NCBI GenBank assembly: GCA_017695115.1
Contig: JADILV010000047.1
Span: 1-64,000 of the forward strand
Direction of reading: 5' to 3'
DNA: 64,000 bases
DNA from: Candidatus Cryptobacteroides avicola
Lineage (GTDB): Bacteria; Bacteroidota; Bacteroidia; Bacteroidales; UBA932
The position numbers and the translations under genes are program-made. The notes beneath the pieces were generated by a model. The model searched no databases, had not been told where the DNA came from, and was given only the letters and a program-made list of their open reading frames with translations. Positions 53,481 through 63,822 of this stretch are shown here, piece by piece (position 1 is the stretch's first letter; each line of letters begins with the position of its first letter).

Positions 53481-55394
53481 TCAATCTAATTTTACAATAC
53501 TTGTTTCATCAATACCTGAAATCTTTATCATGGCCTGCAGTTTTTCGGCCTCGCTTTCAGATCCCAGAGGCCCGACAAGGAATACCGTCTTCCCGTCCTC
53601 GGCTATTTTCGCTATGTCCCGGTCAGTCATCTGCCGTATTGCCTTGATGGTCAGATCAGGAAGGGATTCTCCGGATGATACTATCCGTACCTGATAATGA
53701 TTCTCTTCTTTTTTTTCGTCCATACTGGATTCCAGCGCCCGGGCCTTCTGGACCGGATACTGTTTGCCGTCCTTGAAAGCTACGATAAACGCAGTCTTGA
53801 AACCGAGCTTCTTCACTGTATTCAGGTTGGACAGCACATCATTGTATTTACGGAAAAGCCCTACCCTGTATATGTACTTTCCCGTAGCGGTCTCTTCTGT
53901 AAAGACAGGGCTGAGGCCTTTCAGCTGGCTGACGGTGGCAGGCTTTGACAGAAGGAACATCTGTATCTGGTAGACGATGCCGTCCGGAATGGTATTGTCC
54001 AATGCAAAACGGCCTTCAGGAAGTACCATGAACGAATAATCGAACCTGACTTCCGGTTTTTTTATACGAAGCACGAGGGAATCGCCAGGAGAATGTTTTG
54101 AAAACGCATAGTTGGTCGCCGCACCGACTACTTCCCTGTCCGCCTGCTCGAGCACCTTGTCCGGGTCGATCACTACTCCGTTGAAAAGGAATTCCATCTC
54201 GATCTGCTGGAGACGCCCTGTCACCTTAGCCAATGAATCCTGCAGGACAGGCAGCCTGGTCTCGCCTGAAATTATTTCAGAATAAAGACGCTCCTGCTCC
54301 TGCCGGTCCGCACTCTGCGACAGCAGCTGTCTCTTCTCCTCGAGAGCCTGGGTATAGATGGCAACGGAATCCCTCAGACTCCTTACTTCATTCATTTTGG
54401 CCATATACCGTCCCATATCCTCATTTTCCCGGATACTCCCGTGGGTTGCAGAGCCGGTGTCCATCCTTGAGGGATCATCGACCGGGACCAGGGACGCAAT
54501 CCTGCCGAGCTGCTCCGGATCCTCCACATACCTGCGCACCGGCATGATATCGTATTCGAGGACATATATGGTCACGCTGTCCTGCGGGCAGTCGCGGTTG
54601 GATGCAAAAATGGTATATTTCCCGTCAGGCGTATTGAAATAAAGGAAATCGTCATAAGGGGAAGAATACGGGAACCCCAGATTTTCCGGAATCCCCCATG
54701 TGCCGGTCGAAGAATCCCATTCGGACTTGTACAGATCGTATCCTCCCACCCCATACAGTCCGGCGGAAGAAAAATAAATGGTCTTCCCGTCAGGCGACAC
54801 GACAGGGAATATCTCGTCCCCGGACGACGTCAGCCCTTCGTCGAGCAGGACAGGGACTGTCCAGAGAGAATCCTCCAGATGCGTATGGTACAGATTGCGC
54901 ACTCCGGTCCCGTCTTCTGCCGAAAAATATATGTCCGTGCTGCCTTCCGGGACATACGTCGCATTGACGAACCTGTGACCCGGAATACTGTCAAGCGGGT
55001 TCGGCACCGGCCTCCAGCTTCTGTCCGGCATAGGATAGAAAAGATAGAAATCCTCTGCGGAAAACACATGCCGCGCCACGACCACCGGCTCGCTGACATA
55101 CTGTTTCATGGACAACCCGTTTTCCGCCATTATCCGGCGCGACTGTATTTTTTCAAGCAGAAGGGAATCCTCCGGTGAGAGCGCCGTGCTGTCTTCCTGA
55201 TGGCCGAGGATACTGCCGGCAACGGACCTGTACAACTGCAAGGCCTCCTGGAAACGGTATTCCTTCCTCAGGGAATCGGCCTTGGCAACGAGTTCCTCTC
55301 TCCTGCCGTCATCGGCGGAGGAACCACTGTATCCTGAAACGGGGAACTGCATCCAGAGCAGAAGGACGCAGAAGACATATATATGGGTTTTCAT
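53481..55394 (-). CDS. Exported protein with PD40-type repeats, coiled coil and SPOR-like tail
   Basis: The 637-residue protein has a signal peptide (about 1-22), an N-terminal TPR-like helix pair, a PD40/WD40-like beta-propeller part (about 140-285; EIFPVVSPDGKTIYFSS and PYDDFLYFNTPDGKYTIFASN) and a coiled coil (about 320-395). A C-terminal part (about 470-637) resembles SPOR-type repeats (IYRVGLFRKYNDVLSNLNTVKKLGFKTAFIVAFKDGK). These point to a cell-wall-associated role, but the exact function is not known. It heads the operon with nfeD and floA. Confidence 0.8.
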   Translation of the reverse strand: MKTHIYVFCVLLLWMQFPVSGYSGSSADDGRREELVAKADSLRKEYRFQEALQLYRSVAGSILGHQEDSTALSPEDSLLLEKIQSRRIMAENGLSMKQYVSEPVVVARHVFSAEDFYLFYPMPDRSWRPVPNPLDSIPGHRFVNATYVPEGSTDIYFSAEDGTGVRNLYHTHLEDSLWTVPVLLDEGLTSSGDEIFPVVSPDGKTIYFSSAGLYGVGGYDLYKSEWDSSTGTWGIPENLGFPYSSPYDDFLYFNTPDGKYTIFASNRDCPQDSVTIYVLEYDIMPVRRYVEDPEQLGRIASLVPVDDPSRMDTGSATHGSIRENEDMGRYMAKMNEVRSLRDSVAIYTQALEEKRQLLSQSADRQEQERLYSEIISGETRLPVLQDSLAKVTGRLQQIEMEFLFNGVVIDPDKVLEQADREVVGAATNYAFSKHSPGDSLVLRIKKPEVRFDYSFMVLPEGRFALDNTIPDGIVYQIQMFLLSKPATVSQLKGLSPVFTEETATGKYIYRVGLFRKYNDVLSNLNTVKKLGFKTAFIVAFKDGKQYPVQKARALESSMDEKKEENHYQVRIVSSGESLPDLTIKAIRQMTDRDIAKIAEDGKTVFLVGPLGSESEAEKLQAMIKISGIDETSIVKLD

Positions 55395-55467
55395 TATTTC
55401 TGCTTCACATTTAAGGCAAAAATACGAAATACTTTACATATTGTGTGTTAATAAGAAAAAAAAACAG

Positions 55468-55475
55468 TAAATTTG
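55468..55475 (+). promoter_or_regulatory. -7 box of secDF
   Basis: TAAATTTG with TG 20 bases upstream (55446-55447). A leader of about 85 bases follows, holding a GGGCA/TGCCC stem with an inner GGTC/GACC near 55489-55520. Confidence 0.5.
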
Positions 55476-55564
55476 TGCCCTATTTTCGGGCAGGGTCGAA
55501 AGGGTGGACCGTGCCCTGGCCGGATTGGTAAGGAAAATATTATCAATAAAAATAAAAAACAACT

Positions 55565-58500
55565 ATGCAAAGTAAAGGTGCAATCAGATTTGTGGCCATA
55601 GTACTTGCAGTGGTCTGCCTCTGGCAGCTTGCCTTCACTCTTGTCACCAAGGTGCATGAAAACAAGGCGGCCAAATATGCAGAGACCGCAGTGCAGAACT
55701 ATGAAAAGTCAGCCGCATTCAGCAAAGTAGCCGAAGCAGACAGGGCTTTCTGTCTTGATTCCATCAGAAAGGAAAGCAACAGATGGTATCTTGACTCCAT
55801 CTCTTCCGAGAAGATTTATTTCGGCTATACTTACAAAGATGTAAAATCAAAGGAAATCAACCTCGGACTTGACCTGAAAGGAGGTATGAACGTAATGCTT
55901 CAGGTACAGCTCAAAGACCTGGTAAAAGCATTGGCGGACAACAACCAGTCTCCTGAATTCGAACAGGCCCTTTCCCTCGCCGACCAGCGTACCGTAACGG
56001 CAAGCGGTGATTTCATCACCCTCTTCGCCGAAGCATGGAAAGAAGTCGGGAACGGACAGAGACTTGCACAGATCTTCGGAACCTATGAAATGAGGGACAA
56101 GATCAAGCCGGAATTCTCTGACGAACAGGTAATCGAAGTCATCAGAGGCGAAGCCGAGAGCGCAATATCAAACTCTTTCAACGTCCTGAGAAACCGTATC
56201 GACCGTTTCGGAGTGACGCAGCCAAGCATCCAGAAACTCGGAAACAGCGGAAGGATTCTCGTCGAGCTTCCGGGCGTAAAGGAACCTGAGCGAGTAAGGA
56301 AACTCCTCCAGGGAACAGCATCTCTCGAATTCTGGGCCACTTACGACAATTCTGAAGTATTCCCGTTCCTTCAGGAAGCGAACAGCACTCTTGCACAGCT
56401 TCTTGCTGATGACAGCACGTCAGCTGCTGAATCAGAGGCAGAGAAGCCTGTCGTTGAAGAGTCCCCTGCGTCAAGCGCAGATTCGCTTATCTCACAGGAA
56501 ATCCAGAACCAGGCGGCAGATGCAGCCGAGTTTGAAGAATACAAAAAATCGAATCCTCTGTTCGCAGCCTTGCAGCCGGCAATGTACAACGGCCGTCTTG
56601 CAAACGGTGCCTGCATCGGATACGCAAACTACGCCGATACGGCCAAGATCAACAGATGGCTGAGCATGCCTCAGATAGAGGCTCTTTTCCCTGCAGAGTT
56701 CAAGGCCCACTGGACAGTAAAGCCGTCTAGCTTCATTCCGGGCGGAAACACATACGAACTTGTCGCCATCAAGGCCACTTCACGTGACGGCAAGGCTCCG
56801 CTCGACGGAGGTGTAGTAACTGACGCACGCGTACAGTACAGCGGCCAGGGAGGTAATCCGGCCGTTTCCATGACGATGAACGCAGAAGGCGCCAACATCT
56901 GGGCCCGCATGACAAAGGACAATATCGGCCGTCAGATCGCCATTGTACTTGACGGAATGGTATATTCATATCCTACTGTAAACACCGAAATTACAGGCGG
57001 CAGCTCTGAAATCACAGGTAATTTCGATCTGGAAGAGGCAGAAGACCTTGCAAATGTATTGAAGTCCGGTAAGCTTCCTGCTCCGGCAACCATCATCCAG
57101 GAACAGGTCGTAGGCCCGTCCCTCGGATCTGAATCAATCAATGCAGGTCTCATTTCATTTGCAATAGCATTCCTGCTCGTGCTCCTTTACATGGCTCTGT
57201 TCTATCACGGAGCTGGTCTGGTAGCCGATGTGGCATTGCTCTGCAACGTGCTCCTGCTTCTCGGTACTCTGGTTTCTTTCGGTGCAGTGCTTACCCTGCC
57301 TGGTATCGCCGGTCTCGTCCTGACCCTCGGTATGGCCGTGGATGCCAACGTCATCATATATGAACGTATCAAGGAAGAGCTCCGCGCAGGCAAAGGCCTG
57401 AGCAAAGCAGTGGCCGACGGTTACTCAAACGCATACTCTGCCATCATTGACGGACAGATCACCACTATCCTTACAGGTGTCGTCCTCTTCATTTTCGGTT
57501 CAGGTCCTGTCCAGGGATTCGCGACTACCCTTATCATAGGTATCATTACGTCTGTCCTCACTTCAATCTTCATCTCAAGACTGATTTTCGAAGACAGGCT
57601 TGCCAAAGGAAAGAACATCACTTTCGACAACAAGTACACAAGGAACCTTCTCCAGCATACACATGTTAACTTCCTTGCAAAGAAGAAATACACATACGCT
57701 ATTTCCGGCCTTGTAATCGTGATCTGCATCGTATCGATGTTCACCAAAGGCTTTACATACGGTGTGGACTTCACCGGAGGACGTACATTCGTAGTGAGGT
57801 TTGACCAGCCTGTCTCTACTGAGGAAATCAGGGAAGCGACAATCGATGCCTTCAGCAAGGCCGATGCTGCCGACCAGAGCCAGAAATACGGTTCTGCAGT
57901 GGAAGTCAAGCAGTTCGGCGGCGAGAGCCAGATGAAGATCACTACCCAGTATAAAGTGGCTGAGGAGTCTACGGAAGTAGATGCAGAAGTAGAGCAGATC
58001 CTGTATGACGCCCTGAAAGGATTCTTCGCAGAAGACCTTACTTTGAGCGAGTTCACTTCTACCCTCGAGAATCCTAACGGTATCATAAGTTCTGACAAGG
58101 TGGGCCCTACAATCGCGAACGACATGAAGCGCAGCGCGATCATCGCCGTGATCATTGCCCTGTTCGTAATCTTCGCCTACATTGCCGTCCGCTTCAAGAA
58201 ATGGACATGGGGATTCGGCGGAGTCATGGGTCTTGCCCATACTGCCATCATCGTGATCGGATTCTTCTCCCTGTTCTCGGGAATACTTCCGTTCAGCCTT
58301 GACGTTGACCAGACATTCATCGCGGCTGTGCTGACTATCATCGGTTATGCCATCAACGATACCGTGGTTATCTTCGACCGTATCCGTGAATACAAGACAC
58401 TGCATCCGAAGATGCCTCTGTACGATAACGCCAACCAGGCACTCAACAGTACTCTTTCACGTACGATGAACACCTCCCTCACGACCCTCATCGTAATGGT

Positions 58501-58669
58501 AGCAATCGCTATCTTCGGAGGTGAAGTTATCAGAGGTCTTGCAGTAGCCCTTGTTCTGGGTATCGCAATCGGAACTTACGCTTCCCTCTTCATCGCAACG
58601 CCTATCATGTACGATGTGACAATGTGGGCAGAGAAAAGGAAAGCTGCAAAAGCCGGACTGAAAAAATAG
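55565..58669 (+). CDS. secDF: Fused protein translocase subunit SecDF
   Basis: The 1034-residue protein joins SecD and SecF in one chain with about 12 membrane segments. SecD motifs include LGLDLKGGMNVMLQV, DRFGVTQPSIQKLG and GMAVDANVIIYERIKEELR. SecF motifs include YGVDFTGGRTFVVRF and YAINDTVVIFDRIRE. An acidic serine-rich insert (about 280-325) lies in the first periplasmic domain, as is common in Bacteroidota. It uses proton motive force to pull proteins through SecYEG. Confidence 0.97.
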   Translation: MQSKGAIRFVAIVLAVVCLWQLAFTLVTKVHENKAAKYAETAVQNYEKSAAFSKVAEADRAFCLDSIRKESNRWYLDSISSEKIYFGYTYKDVKSKEINLGLDLKGGMNVMLQVQLKDLVKALADNNQSPEFEQALSLADQRTVTASGDFITLFAEAWKEVGNGQRLAQIFGTYEMRDKIKPEFSDEQVIEVIRGEAESAISNSFNVLRNRIDRFGVTQPSIQKLGNSGRILVELPGVKEPERVRKLLQGTASLEFWATYDNSEVFPFLQEANSTLAQLLADDSTSAAESEAEKPVVEESPASSADSLISQEIQNQAADAAEFEEYKKSNPLFAALQPAMYNGRLANGACIGYANYADTAKINRWLSMPQIEALFPAEFKAHWTVKPSSFIPGGNTYELVAIKATSRDGKAPLDGGVVTDARVQYSGQGGNPAVSMTMNAEGANIWARMTKDNIGRQIAIVLDGMVYSYPTVNTEITGGSSEITGNFDLEEAEDLANVLKSGKLPAPATIIQEQVVGPSLGSESINAGLISFAIAFLLVLLYMALFYHGAGLVADVALLCNVLLLLGTLVSFGAVLTLPGIAGLVLTLGMAVDANVIIYERIKEELRAGKGLSKAVADGYSNAYSAIIDGQITTILTGVVLFIFGSGPVQGFATTLIIGIITSVLTSIFISRLIFEDRLAKGKNITFDNKYTRNLLQHTHVNFLAKKKYTYAISGLVIVICIVSMFTKGFTYGVDFTGGRTFVVRFDQPVSTEEIREATIDAFSKADAADQSQKYGSAVEVKQFGGESQMKITTQYKVAEESTEVDAEVEQILYDALKGFFAEDLTLSEFTSTLENPNGIISSDKVGPTIANDMKRSAIIAVIIALFVIFAYIAVRFKKWTWGFGGVMGLAHTAIIVIGFFSLFSGILPFSLDVDQTFIAAVLTIIGYAINDTVVIFDRIREYKTLHPKMPLYDNANQALNSTLSRTMNTSLTTLIVMVAIAIFGGEVIRGLAVALVLGIAIGTYASLFIATPIMYDVTMWAEKRKAAKAGLKK

Positions 58670-58693
58670 TCTGTGCGTAACACAACAACAGGA

Positions 58694-58726
58694 AATGGCT
58701 GGTCATCCGTGACCGGCCATTTTTTA
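58694..58726 (+). terminator. Rho-independent terminator after secDF
   Basis: The stem AATGGCTGGTCA pairs with TGACCGGCCATT (loop TCCG) and is followed by T6. It starts 25 bases after the stop. Confidence 0.85.
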
Positions 58727-58825
58727 TAAAAAGAGAAGTAAAAAGAGAAGCAACGGCATTATTGCATAATAAACTGAAATGATGTAAGTTTACAGGATAT
58801 TTGACAACTTGATAAAATATTGATT

Positions 58826-59992
58826 ATGACACGGAATCTGATCAGGAGCGCAGCGGCGGCTCTGCTCGCCGTAACATGCGCAGGCTGCTGCGGCAACAAA
58901 GGGACAGGCATAGAACTGCTCCAGGAAGAAGCTTTCAACAAAACGGCAGACGGCAAGGTGATAAGCCTTTACACTCTGGAAAACAGCAACGGAATGACCG
59001 TCCAGCTGACCAACTATGGAGCAAGGATTGCGGCTCTGTGGGTCCCTTCTTCCGACGGAAGCTTCAAAGATGTAGTATGGGGATATGACAGTGCAGATGC
59101 CTATCTCAATGCCAAAGACAAATACTCCGGCCCTGTAGTAGGCCGCTACGGCAACAGGATAAAGGACGGCAAATTCACTCTTGACGGGAAGGAATACCAG
59201 CTTACCGTCAATGAAAACGGAAATCAGCTTCACGGCGGCAAAGGCGGATTTTCCACCAGAATATGGGACGCGGAACAGTTCACCGATGCAGCCGGAAACC
59301 CTGCAGTAAAGATGACATTGCTTTCAAAAGACGGAGAGGAAGGCTATCCGGGAAATCTCACAATATCCGTTACCTATACGCTTACCCCTGAGAATGAGGT
59401 AGTAATCGACTACAACGCCACTACAGACGCACCTACCATCCTCAACCCTACAAGCCACGTATACTACAACCTTCACGGAACTTCCGCAAAATCAACGGAC
59501 TCCCATCTGATGACCATTTATGCGGACGGCTATACTCCGACTGATGCGGAACTGATCCCTACTGGCGAGATAGCGCCGGTGGAAGGCACCCCGATGGACT
59601 TCAGGACAGCCACGGCCATCGGAGCCAGGATGGACACTCCGGACTTCGAGCCGCTCAGACTCGGAAAAGGCTATGACCACAACTGGGTGCTGAACAAGAC
59701 AACGGACGGGACCCATACAGGAGCGCATATTGCAGCTGAAGTCTATGAACCGGGAACCGGTATCGTAATGAAGATATACACCGACCAGCCTGGACTGCAG
59801 TTCTATGCCGGTCAGGGAATGGACGGCAAAGAGACGGGAAAACGCGGAGATATCCATAATGTACGCTCAGGCATAGCCCTCGAGACACAGAACTTCCCTG
59901 ATGCCCCGAATCATGAGAATTTCCCTTCATCAGTACTCCGTCCGGGAGAAACATACACCCAGCACACTGTCTATGCCTTCAGCCTCAAATAA
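58826..59992 (+). CDS. galM: Galactose mutarotase (aldose 1-epimerase) lipoprotein
   Basis: The ATG at 58826 gives 388 residues with a lipobox (CAGC, cysteine 21), so the enzyme is exported and lipid-anchored, unlike the cytoplasmic GalM of enterobacteria. It keeps the mutarotase motifs VVGRYGNRI, QLHGGKGGF (H), NPTSHVYYNL (H), GYDHNW (D) and the catalytic glutamate in SGIALETQNFPD. It interconverts alpha- and beta-anomers of galactose or another aldose near the surface. An in-frame TTG at 58820 is a weaker start. Confidence 0.93.
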   Translation: MTRNLIRSAAAALLAVTCAGCCGNKGTGIELLQEEAFNKTADGKVISLYTLENSNGMTVQLTNYGARIAALWVPSSDGSFKDVVWGYDSADAYLNAKDKYSGPVVGRYGNRIKDGKFTLDGKEYQLTVNENGNQLHGGKGGFSTRIWDAEQFTDAAGNPAVKMTLLSKDGEEGYPGNLTISVTYTLTPENEVVIDYNATTDAPTILNPTSHVYYNLHGTSAKSTDSHLMTIYADGYTPTDAELIPTGEIAPVEGTPMDFRTATAIGARMDTPDFEPLRLGKGYDHNWVLNKTTDGTHTGAHIAAEVYEPGTGIVMKIYTDQPGLQFYAGQGMDGKETGKRGDIHNVRSGIALETQNFPDAPNHENFPSSVLRPGETYTQHTVYAFSLK

Positions 59993-60047
59993 CGGACAGC
60001 CGGTTCTGAAACAAGACGGGATATAATTTACGACAAACACTGACGAA

Positions 60048-60080
60048 GCGTCGGATTTGAAATCCGGCGCTCTTTTATTA
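60048..60080 (+). terminator. Terminator after galM, abutting the dnaE promoter
   Basis: GCGTCGGATTT pairs with AAATCCGGCGC (one G-U) and is followed by TCTTTTATT. The dnaE -7 box begins inside this tail. Confidence 0.75.
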
Positions 60081-60087
60081 TCTTTGC
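60080..60087 (+). promoter_or_regulatory. -7 box of dnaE
   Basis: TATCTTTG, 32 bases before the start codon. The galM terminator hairpin lies just in front, so the -33 region is formed by the hairpin DNA. Confidence 0.5.
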
Positions 60088-60119
60088 CGGTCCGCAACCT
60101 ATAAAAATCAGCTGAAAAT

Positions 60120-63100
60120 ATGTCATTCGTTCACCTTCATGTACATACGCAGTATTCCATCCTGGACGGCCAGGCTTCGATCGAAGACCTTTTCAACAGG
60201 GCAGATGAGCTCGGCATGCCGGGACTGGCCATCACGGACCACGGCAACATGTACGGGGTGAAGGAATTCTTCAAATTCGCCAAAAAACATCCGGACGTCA
60301 AGCCTATTGTCGGCTGTGAAGTCTATGTGACACAGCATTACGATCACAAGCTCAAGGACAAGGACCACAAGAGCTACTACCACCTTATCCTGCTGGCCAA
60401 GAACTACAACGGATACAAGAACCTCATGAAGATAGTCTCTACGGGCCATATCGAAGGAATGTACTACAAGCCGAGAGTGAGCCATGAGGTAATCCGGAAA
60501 TACGCCCAGGATCTGATCTGCTGCTCTGCCTGCGTCGCAGGGGAAATTCCGAGAAACATCATTGCAGGTGATATGGCAGCGGCGGAAAAAGCGATAGAAT
60601 GGCATAAAAGCGTGTTCGGTGAAGACTATTATCTCGAAGTCCAGCTCCACAGGACAGAAGTTCCCGGACAGTCGCAGGAGGTATATGAAAAACAGCTGAT
60701 TGCACTTGAAGGCATCATCGAACTGTCAAAAAAGACAGGCGTAAAAATAGTCGCTACCAATGACTCCCATTTCGTCAGGAAAGAGGACGGCCCTGCTCAT
60801 GACAGGCTCATCTGCCTGACTACCAATGCATATCTCACAGATGCCGACCGTATGCGCTATACCCAGCAGGAGTACCTGAAAAGCGAGGAGGAAATGGCGG
60901 CCCTGTTTCCGGAGCATCCCGAATTCCTTACAAACACCCTCGAAATTCTGGAAAAGGTAGAAAGGTATGAAATAGACCGGGGTCACGTGCTTCCTCTGTT
61001 CAAAATAGATGAAGACTTCCTGAACGACATCGGCAGCCATCTTGAAAAATACAAGGAGATAATAGACGTAGGCCGCTGCGACAAGGCGGGGAATGACCGC
61101 GGGGAAGCTTTTACCCATTCCGTCGCTTTCCTTTGCCATCTGTGCTATGAAGGCGCACGCAGACGTTACGGGGACACTCTGACGGAAGAACAGAGCGAAC
61201 GTCTGGATTTCGAGCTCAAGACCATCTGCAGGATGGGATTCCCGGATTACTTCCTTATCGTACAGGACTTCATTGCCGCGGCACGCAGGAACGGCATTTC
61301 CGTAGGACCGGGTCGTGGCTCGGCTGCAGGTTCGGCTGTAGCCTATTGTCTCGGCATCACCAATATAGATCCTATCAAATACCAGCTTCTGTTCGAGCGT
61401 TTCCTCAACCCGGACCGCATTTCCATGCCTGATATCGATATCGATTTCGATGACGACGGAAGGTACAGGGTGTTCAGGTATGTCGAGGATACGTACGGCA
61501 AGGACCATGTGTCACACGTGATTACGTTCGGCACAATGGCGGCGAAAAGTGCCATAAAGGACGTCGCGCGAGTAAGCAACATGCCTATAGACGAGTCCAA
61601 CCGGCTCACGAAGATGATCCCGGACAAACCTTTCGAGGCCGAGGTCATGGAAGACGGGAAAAAAGTCAAGAAGGAATTCAAGCCGAAACTCGCCAACTGC
61701 GTAAAATACCTGCCGGAACTCAAGAACGAGTATGAGAACGGCACCGAACAGGTAAAGGACGTGCTCAAATATGCCGTAAAACTGGAGGGATGCATCCGCC
61801 AGACAGGAGTCCATGCCTGCGCCATGATCATAGGACGCGGAGACCTTACGGACTACATACCTATCAGCGTAGCTGCCGACAAAGCCACCGGAGAAGATGT
61901 CTGGGTATCCCAGTATGAAGGCTGCTTCATAGAGGATGTCGGCATGCTCAAGATGGATTTCCTCGGACTGAGGACCCTGTCAATCATCAAGGAATGCCTT
62001 GCCAACATAAAGAAACGCCACGGCATTGACATTGATATAGAATCCATTCCTATAGATGACGAAGAGACCTACAAGCTATACGGCCGCGGAGACACTACCA
62101 GCGTGTTCCAGTTCGAGTCCGAAGGGATGAAGCAGTGGCTGCAGAAGCTCCAGCCGACAAGGTTCGAGGATCTCATCGCCATGAACGCCCTTTACAGGCC
62201 GGGACCTCTGGACTATATCCCGTCATTCGTAGCAAGAAAGCAGGGAACGGAAAAGATAGAATACGACCTACCGGAAATGGAAGAGTTCCTCCAGGACACA
62301 TACGGAGTGACTGTCTATCAGGAGCAGGTCATGCTTCTGTCACAGAAACTTGCCGGATTTACCAAGGGAGAAGCCGACAAGCTGCGCAAGGCCATGGGAA
62401 AGAAACAGCTGGACGTGTTGGAATCCCTCCATGACAAGTTCATAGGAGGAGGAAAGGAACACGGGCATCCGGTGGAAATCCTCGAAAAAATCTGGGGAGA
62501 CTGGAGAAAATTCGCACAGTATGCCTTCAACAAGTCCCATGCTACGTGCTACGCCTGGGTAAGCTATCAGACAGGTTATCTCAAGGCCCATTATCCGGCT
62601 GAATTCCAGGCTGCCAACCTTAGCCGCAACCTCTCCAACATGGACGAGATCAAGAAGATCATGGATGACTGCAAGAAGTCCAGGATCAAAGTACTGAATC
62701 CGGATGTAAACGAGAGCGGCTCCGGATTCACGGTAAACAAGGAAGGCAACGTGCGTTTCGGACTCGGAGGCATCAAAGGATTCGGAGACAACATCGTCAA
62801 GGCGATTATCGCCGAACGTGAAACTAACGGTACCTTTACTGACATATACGACTTTACAGAGAGGATGGCCGGCACGGTCAACCGCAAAGCTTTCGAATCA
62901 CTGATCTATTCCGGTGCTTTCGACAGCTTCGGGTACAACCGTTCCCAATACATGCTGCCTTGCGCCTCCGGGGATGCATTTCTGGACGCGCTCGTAAGAT
63001 ATGCAGACCAGTACAGAAAAGATACCGTAGACTCCGCCAACTCCCTGTTCGGAGAAATGGAAGAAGCCAAACCCGTAAGGCCGGAAATGCCTGCAATGCG

Positions 63101-63806
63101 CGGGGAAGAAAACGAACTGGAAATGCTCAAACGGGAAAAAGAGCTTGTCGGAATGTACCTTTCATCCCACCCGTTAGACAAATATGCATTTGAAATAGAG
63201 AGTTTTACCACCCACAGCGTAGCCGCGATTCCGGATTTGATAAATTCTTGCGAGACCGAGAAAAAAACGATGAAAGTCTCTGTAGCCGGATACATATCTT
63301 CTACACAGCCCGGAACGACCAAAACCGGCAAGCCGTTTTCCAGGACAGTAATAGAAGACAAGGAGGGCAGTTATGAAATCGCCCTGTTCGGCAAAGACCA
63401 CGAGAATTTCATGAAATACATGCAGGAGAATTCCGCCATATTCATCGAAGGTGAAATCGGGGAAAAGTATTTCCGCAAGCCTGAGGACCGCAAGACCATG
63501 GGTGATCCGCCTTATGGCTTCAAAATAAAGAAAATCACTCTTTTAGGCAATGTGACGGAAAGCTATATCAAAGGATTCTCCATCAACATTACCACGCCTA
63601 TGCTCAGCGGAGATTTCAGGGAAAGGCTCGGGAAAGTAATCAAAAAGAACAAAGGGACCGTCCCTCTGACAATGTTCCTTTATGACCCCGCTACCAAATA
63701 CAGGATTGAATTCCTTTCAAGAAAATTCCAGGTAGCCGTCACCGCTCCTTTCATCAACGACTTGAAAGACATGAATATAGGATATAGCGTAATGCGGAAG
63801 CAATGA
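60120..63806 (+). CDS. dnaE: DNA polymerase III subunit alpha
   Basis: The 1228-residue replicative polymerase has an N-terminal PHP domain with an intact metal site (HLHVHTQYSILDG; ITDHGNMYG). The palm carries the catalytic aspartates (PDIDIDFDDDGR), and then come the fingers (RPGPLDYIPSFVARKQG; YQEQVMLLSQKLAGFTKGEAD), a helix-hairpin-helix region and a C-terminal OB-fold (VAGYISSTQPGTTKTGKPFSRTVIEDKEG). Length and order are typical. It has its own promoter. Confidence 0.98.
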   Translation: MSFVHLHVHTQYSILDGQASIEDLFNRADELGMPGLAITDHGNMYGVKEFFKFAKKHPDVKPIVGCEVYVTQHYDHKLKDKDHKSYYHLILLAKNYNGYKNLMKIVSTGHIEGMYYKPRVSHEVIRKYAQDLICCSACVAGEIPRNIIAGDMAAAEKAIEWHKSVFGEDYYLEVQLHRTEVPGQSQEVYEKQLIALEGIIELSKKTGVKIVATNDSHFVRKEDGPAHDRLICLTTNAYLTDADRMRYTQQEYLKSEEEMAALFPEHPEFLTNTLEILEKVERYEIDRGHVLPLFKIDEDFLNDIGSHLEKYKEIIDVGRCDKAGNDRGEAFTHSVAFLCHLCYEGARRRYGDTLTEEQSERLDFELKTICRMGFPDYFLIVQDFIAAARRNGISVGPGRGSAAGSAVAYCLGITNIDPIKYQLLFERFLNPDRISMPDIDIDFDDDGRYRVFRYVEDTYGKDHVSHVITFGTMAAKSAIKDVARVSNMPIDESNRLTKMIPDKPFEAEVMEDGKKVKKEFKPKLANCVKYLPELKNEYENGTEQVKDVLKYAVKLEGCIRQTGVHACAMIIGRGDLTDYIPISVAADKATGEDVWVSQYEGCFIEDVGMLKMDFLGLRTLSIIKECLANIKKRHGIDIDIESIPIDDEETYKLYGRGDTTSVFQFESEGMKQWLQKLQPTRFEDLIAMNALYRPGPLDYIPSFVARKQGTEKIEYDLPEMEEFLQDTYGVTVYQEQVMLLSQKLAGFTKGEADKLRKAMGKKQLDVLESLHDKFIGGGKEHGHPVEILEKIWGDWRKFAQYAFNKSHATCYAWVSYQTGYLKAHYPAEFQAANLSRNLSNMDEIKKIMDDCKKSRIKVLNPDVNESGSGFTVNKEGNVRFGLGGIKGFGDNIVKAIIAERETNGTFTDIYDFTERMAGTVNRKAFESLIYSGAFDSFGYNRSQYMLPCASGDAFLDALVRYADQYRKDTVDSANSLFGEMEEAKPVRPEMPAMRGEENELEMLKREKELVGMYLSSHPLDKYAFEIESFTTHSVAAIPDLINSCETEKKTMKVSVAGYISSTQPGTTKTGKPFSRTVIEDKEGSYEIALFGKDHENFMKYMQENSAIFIEGEIGEKYFRKPEDRKTMGDPPYGFKIKKITLLGNVTESYIKGFSINITTPMLSGDFRERLGKVIKKNKGTVPLTMFLYDPATKYRIEFLSRKFQVAVTAPFINDLKDMNIGYSVMRKQ

Positions 63807-63822
63807 TCGGCGCCTGTCTCTG

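Noticed and set aside
58730..58752. Direct repeat AAAAAGAGAAG (two copies) after secDF
   Set aside because: Too short and A/G-rich to support a function; likely chance or slippage.
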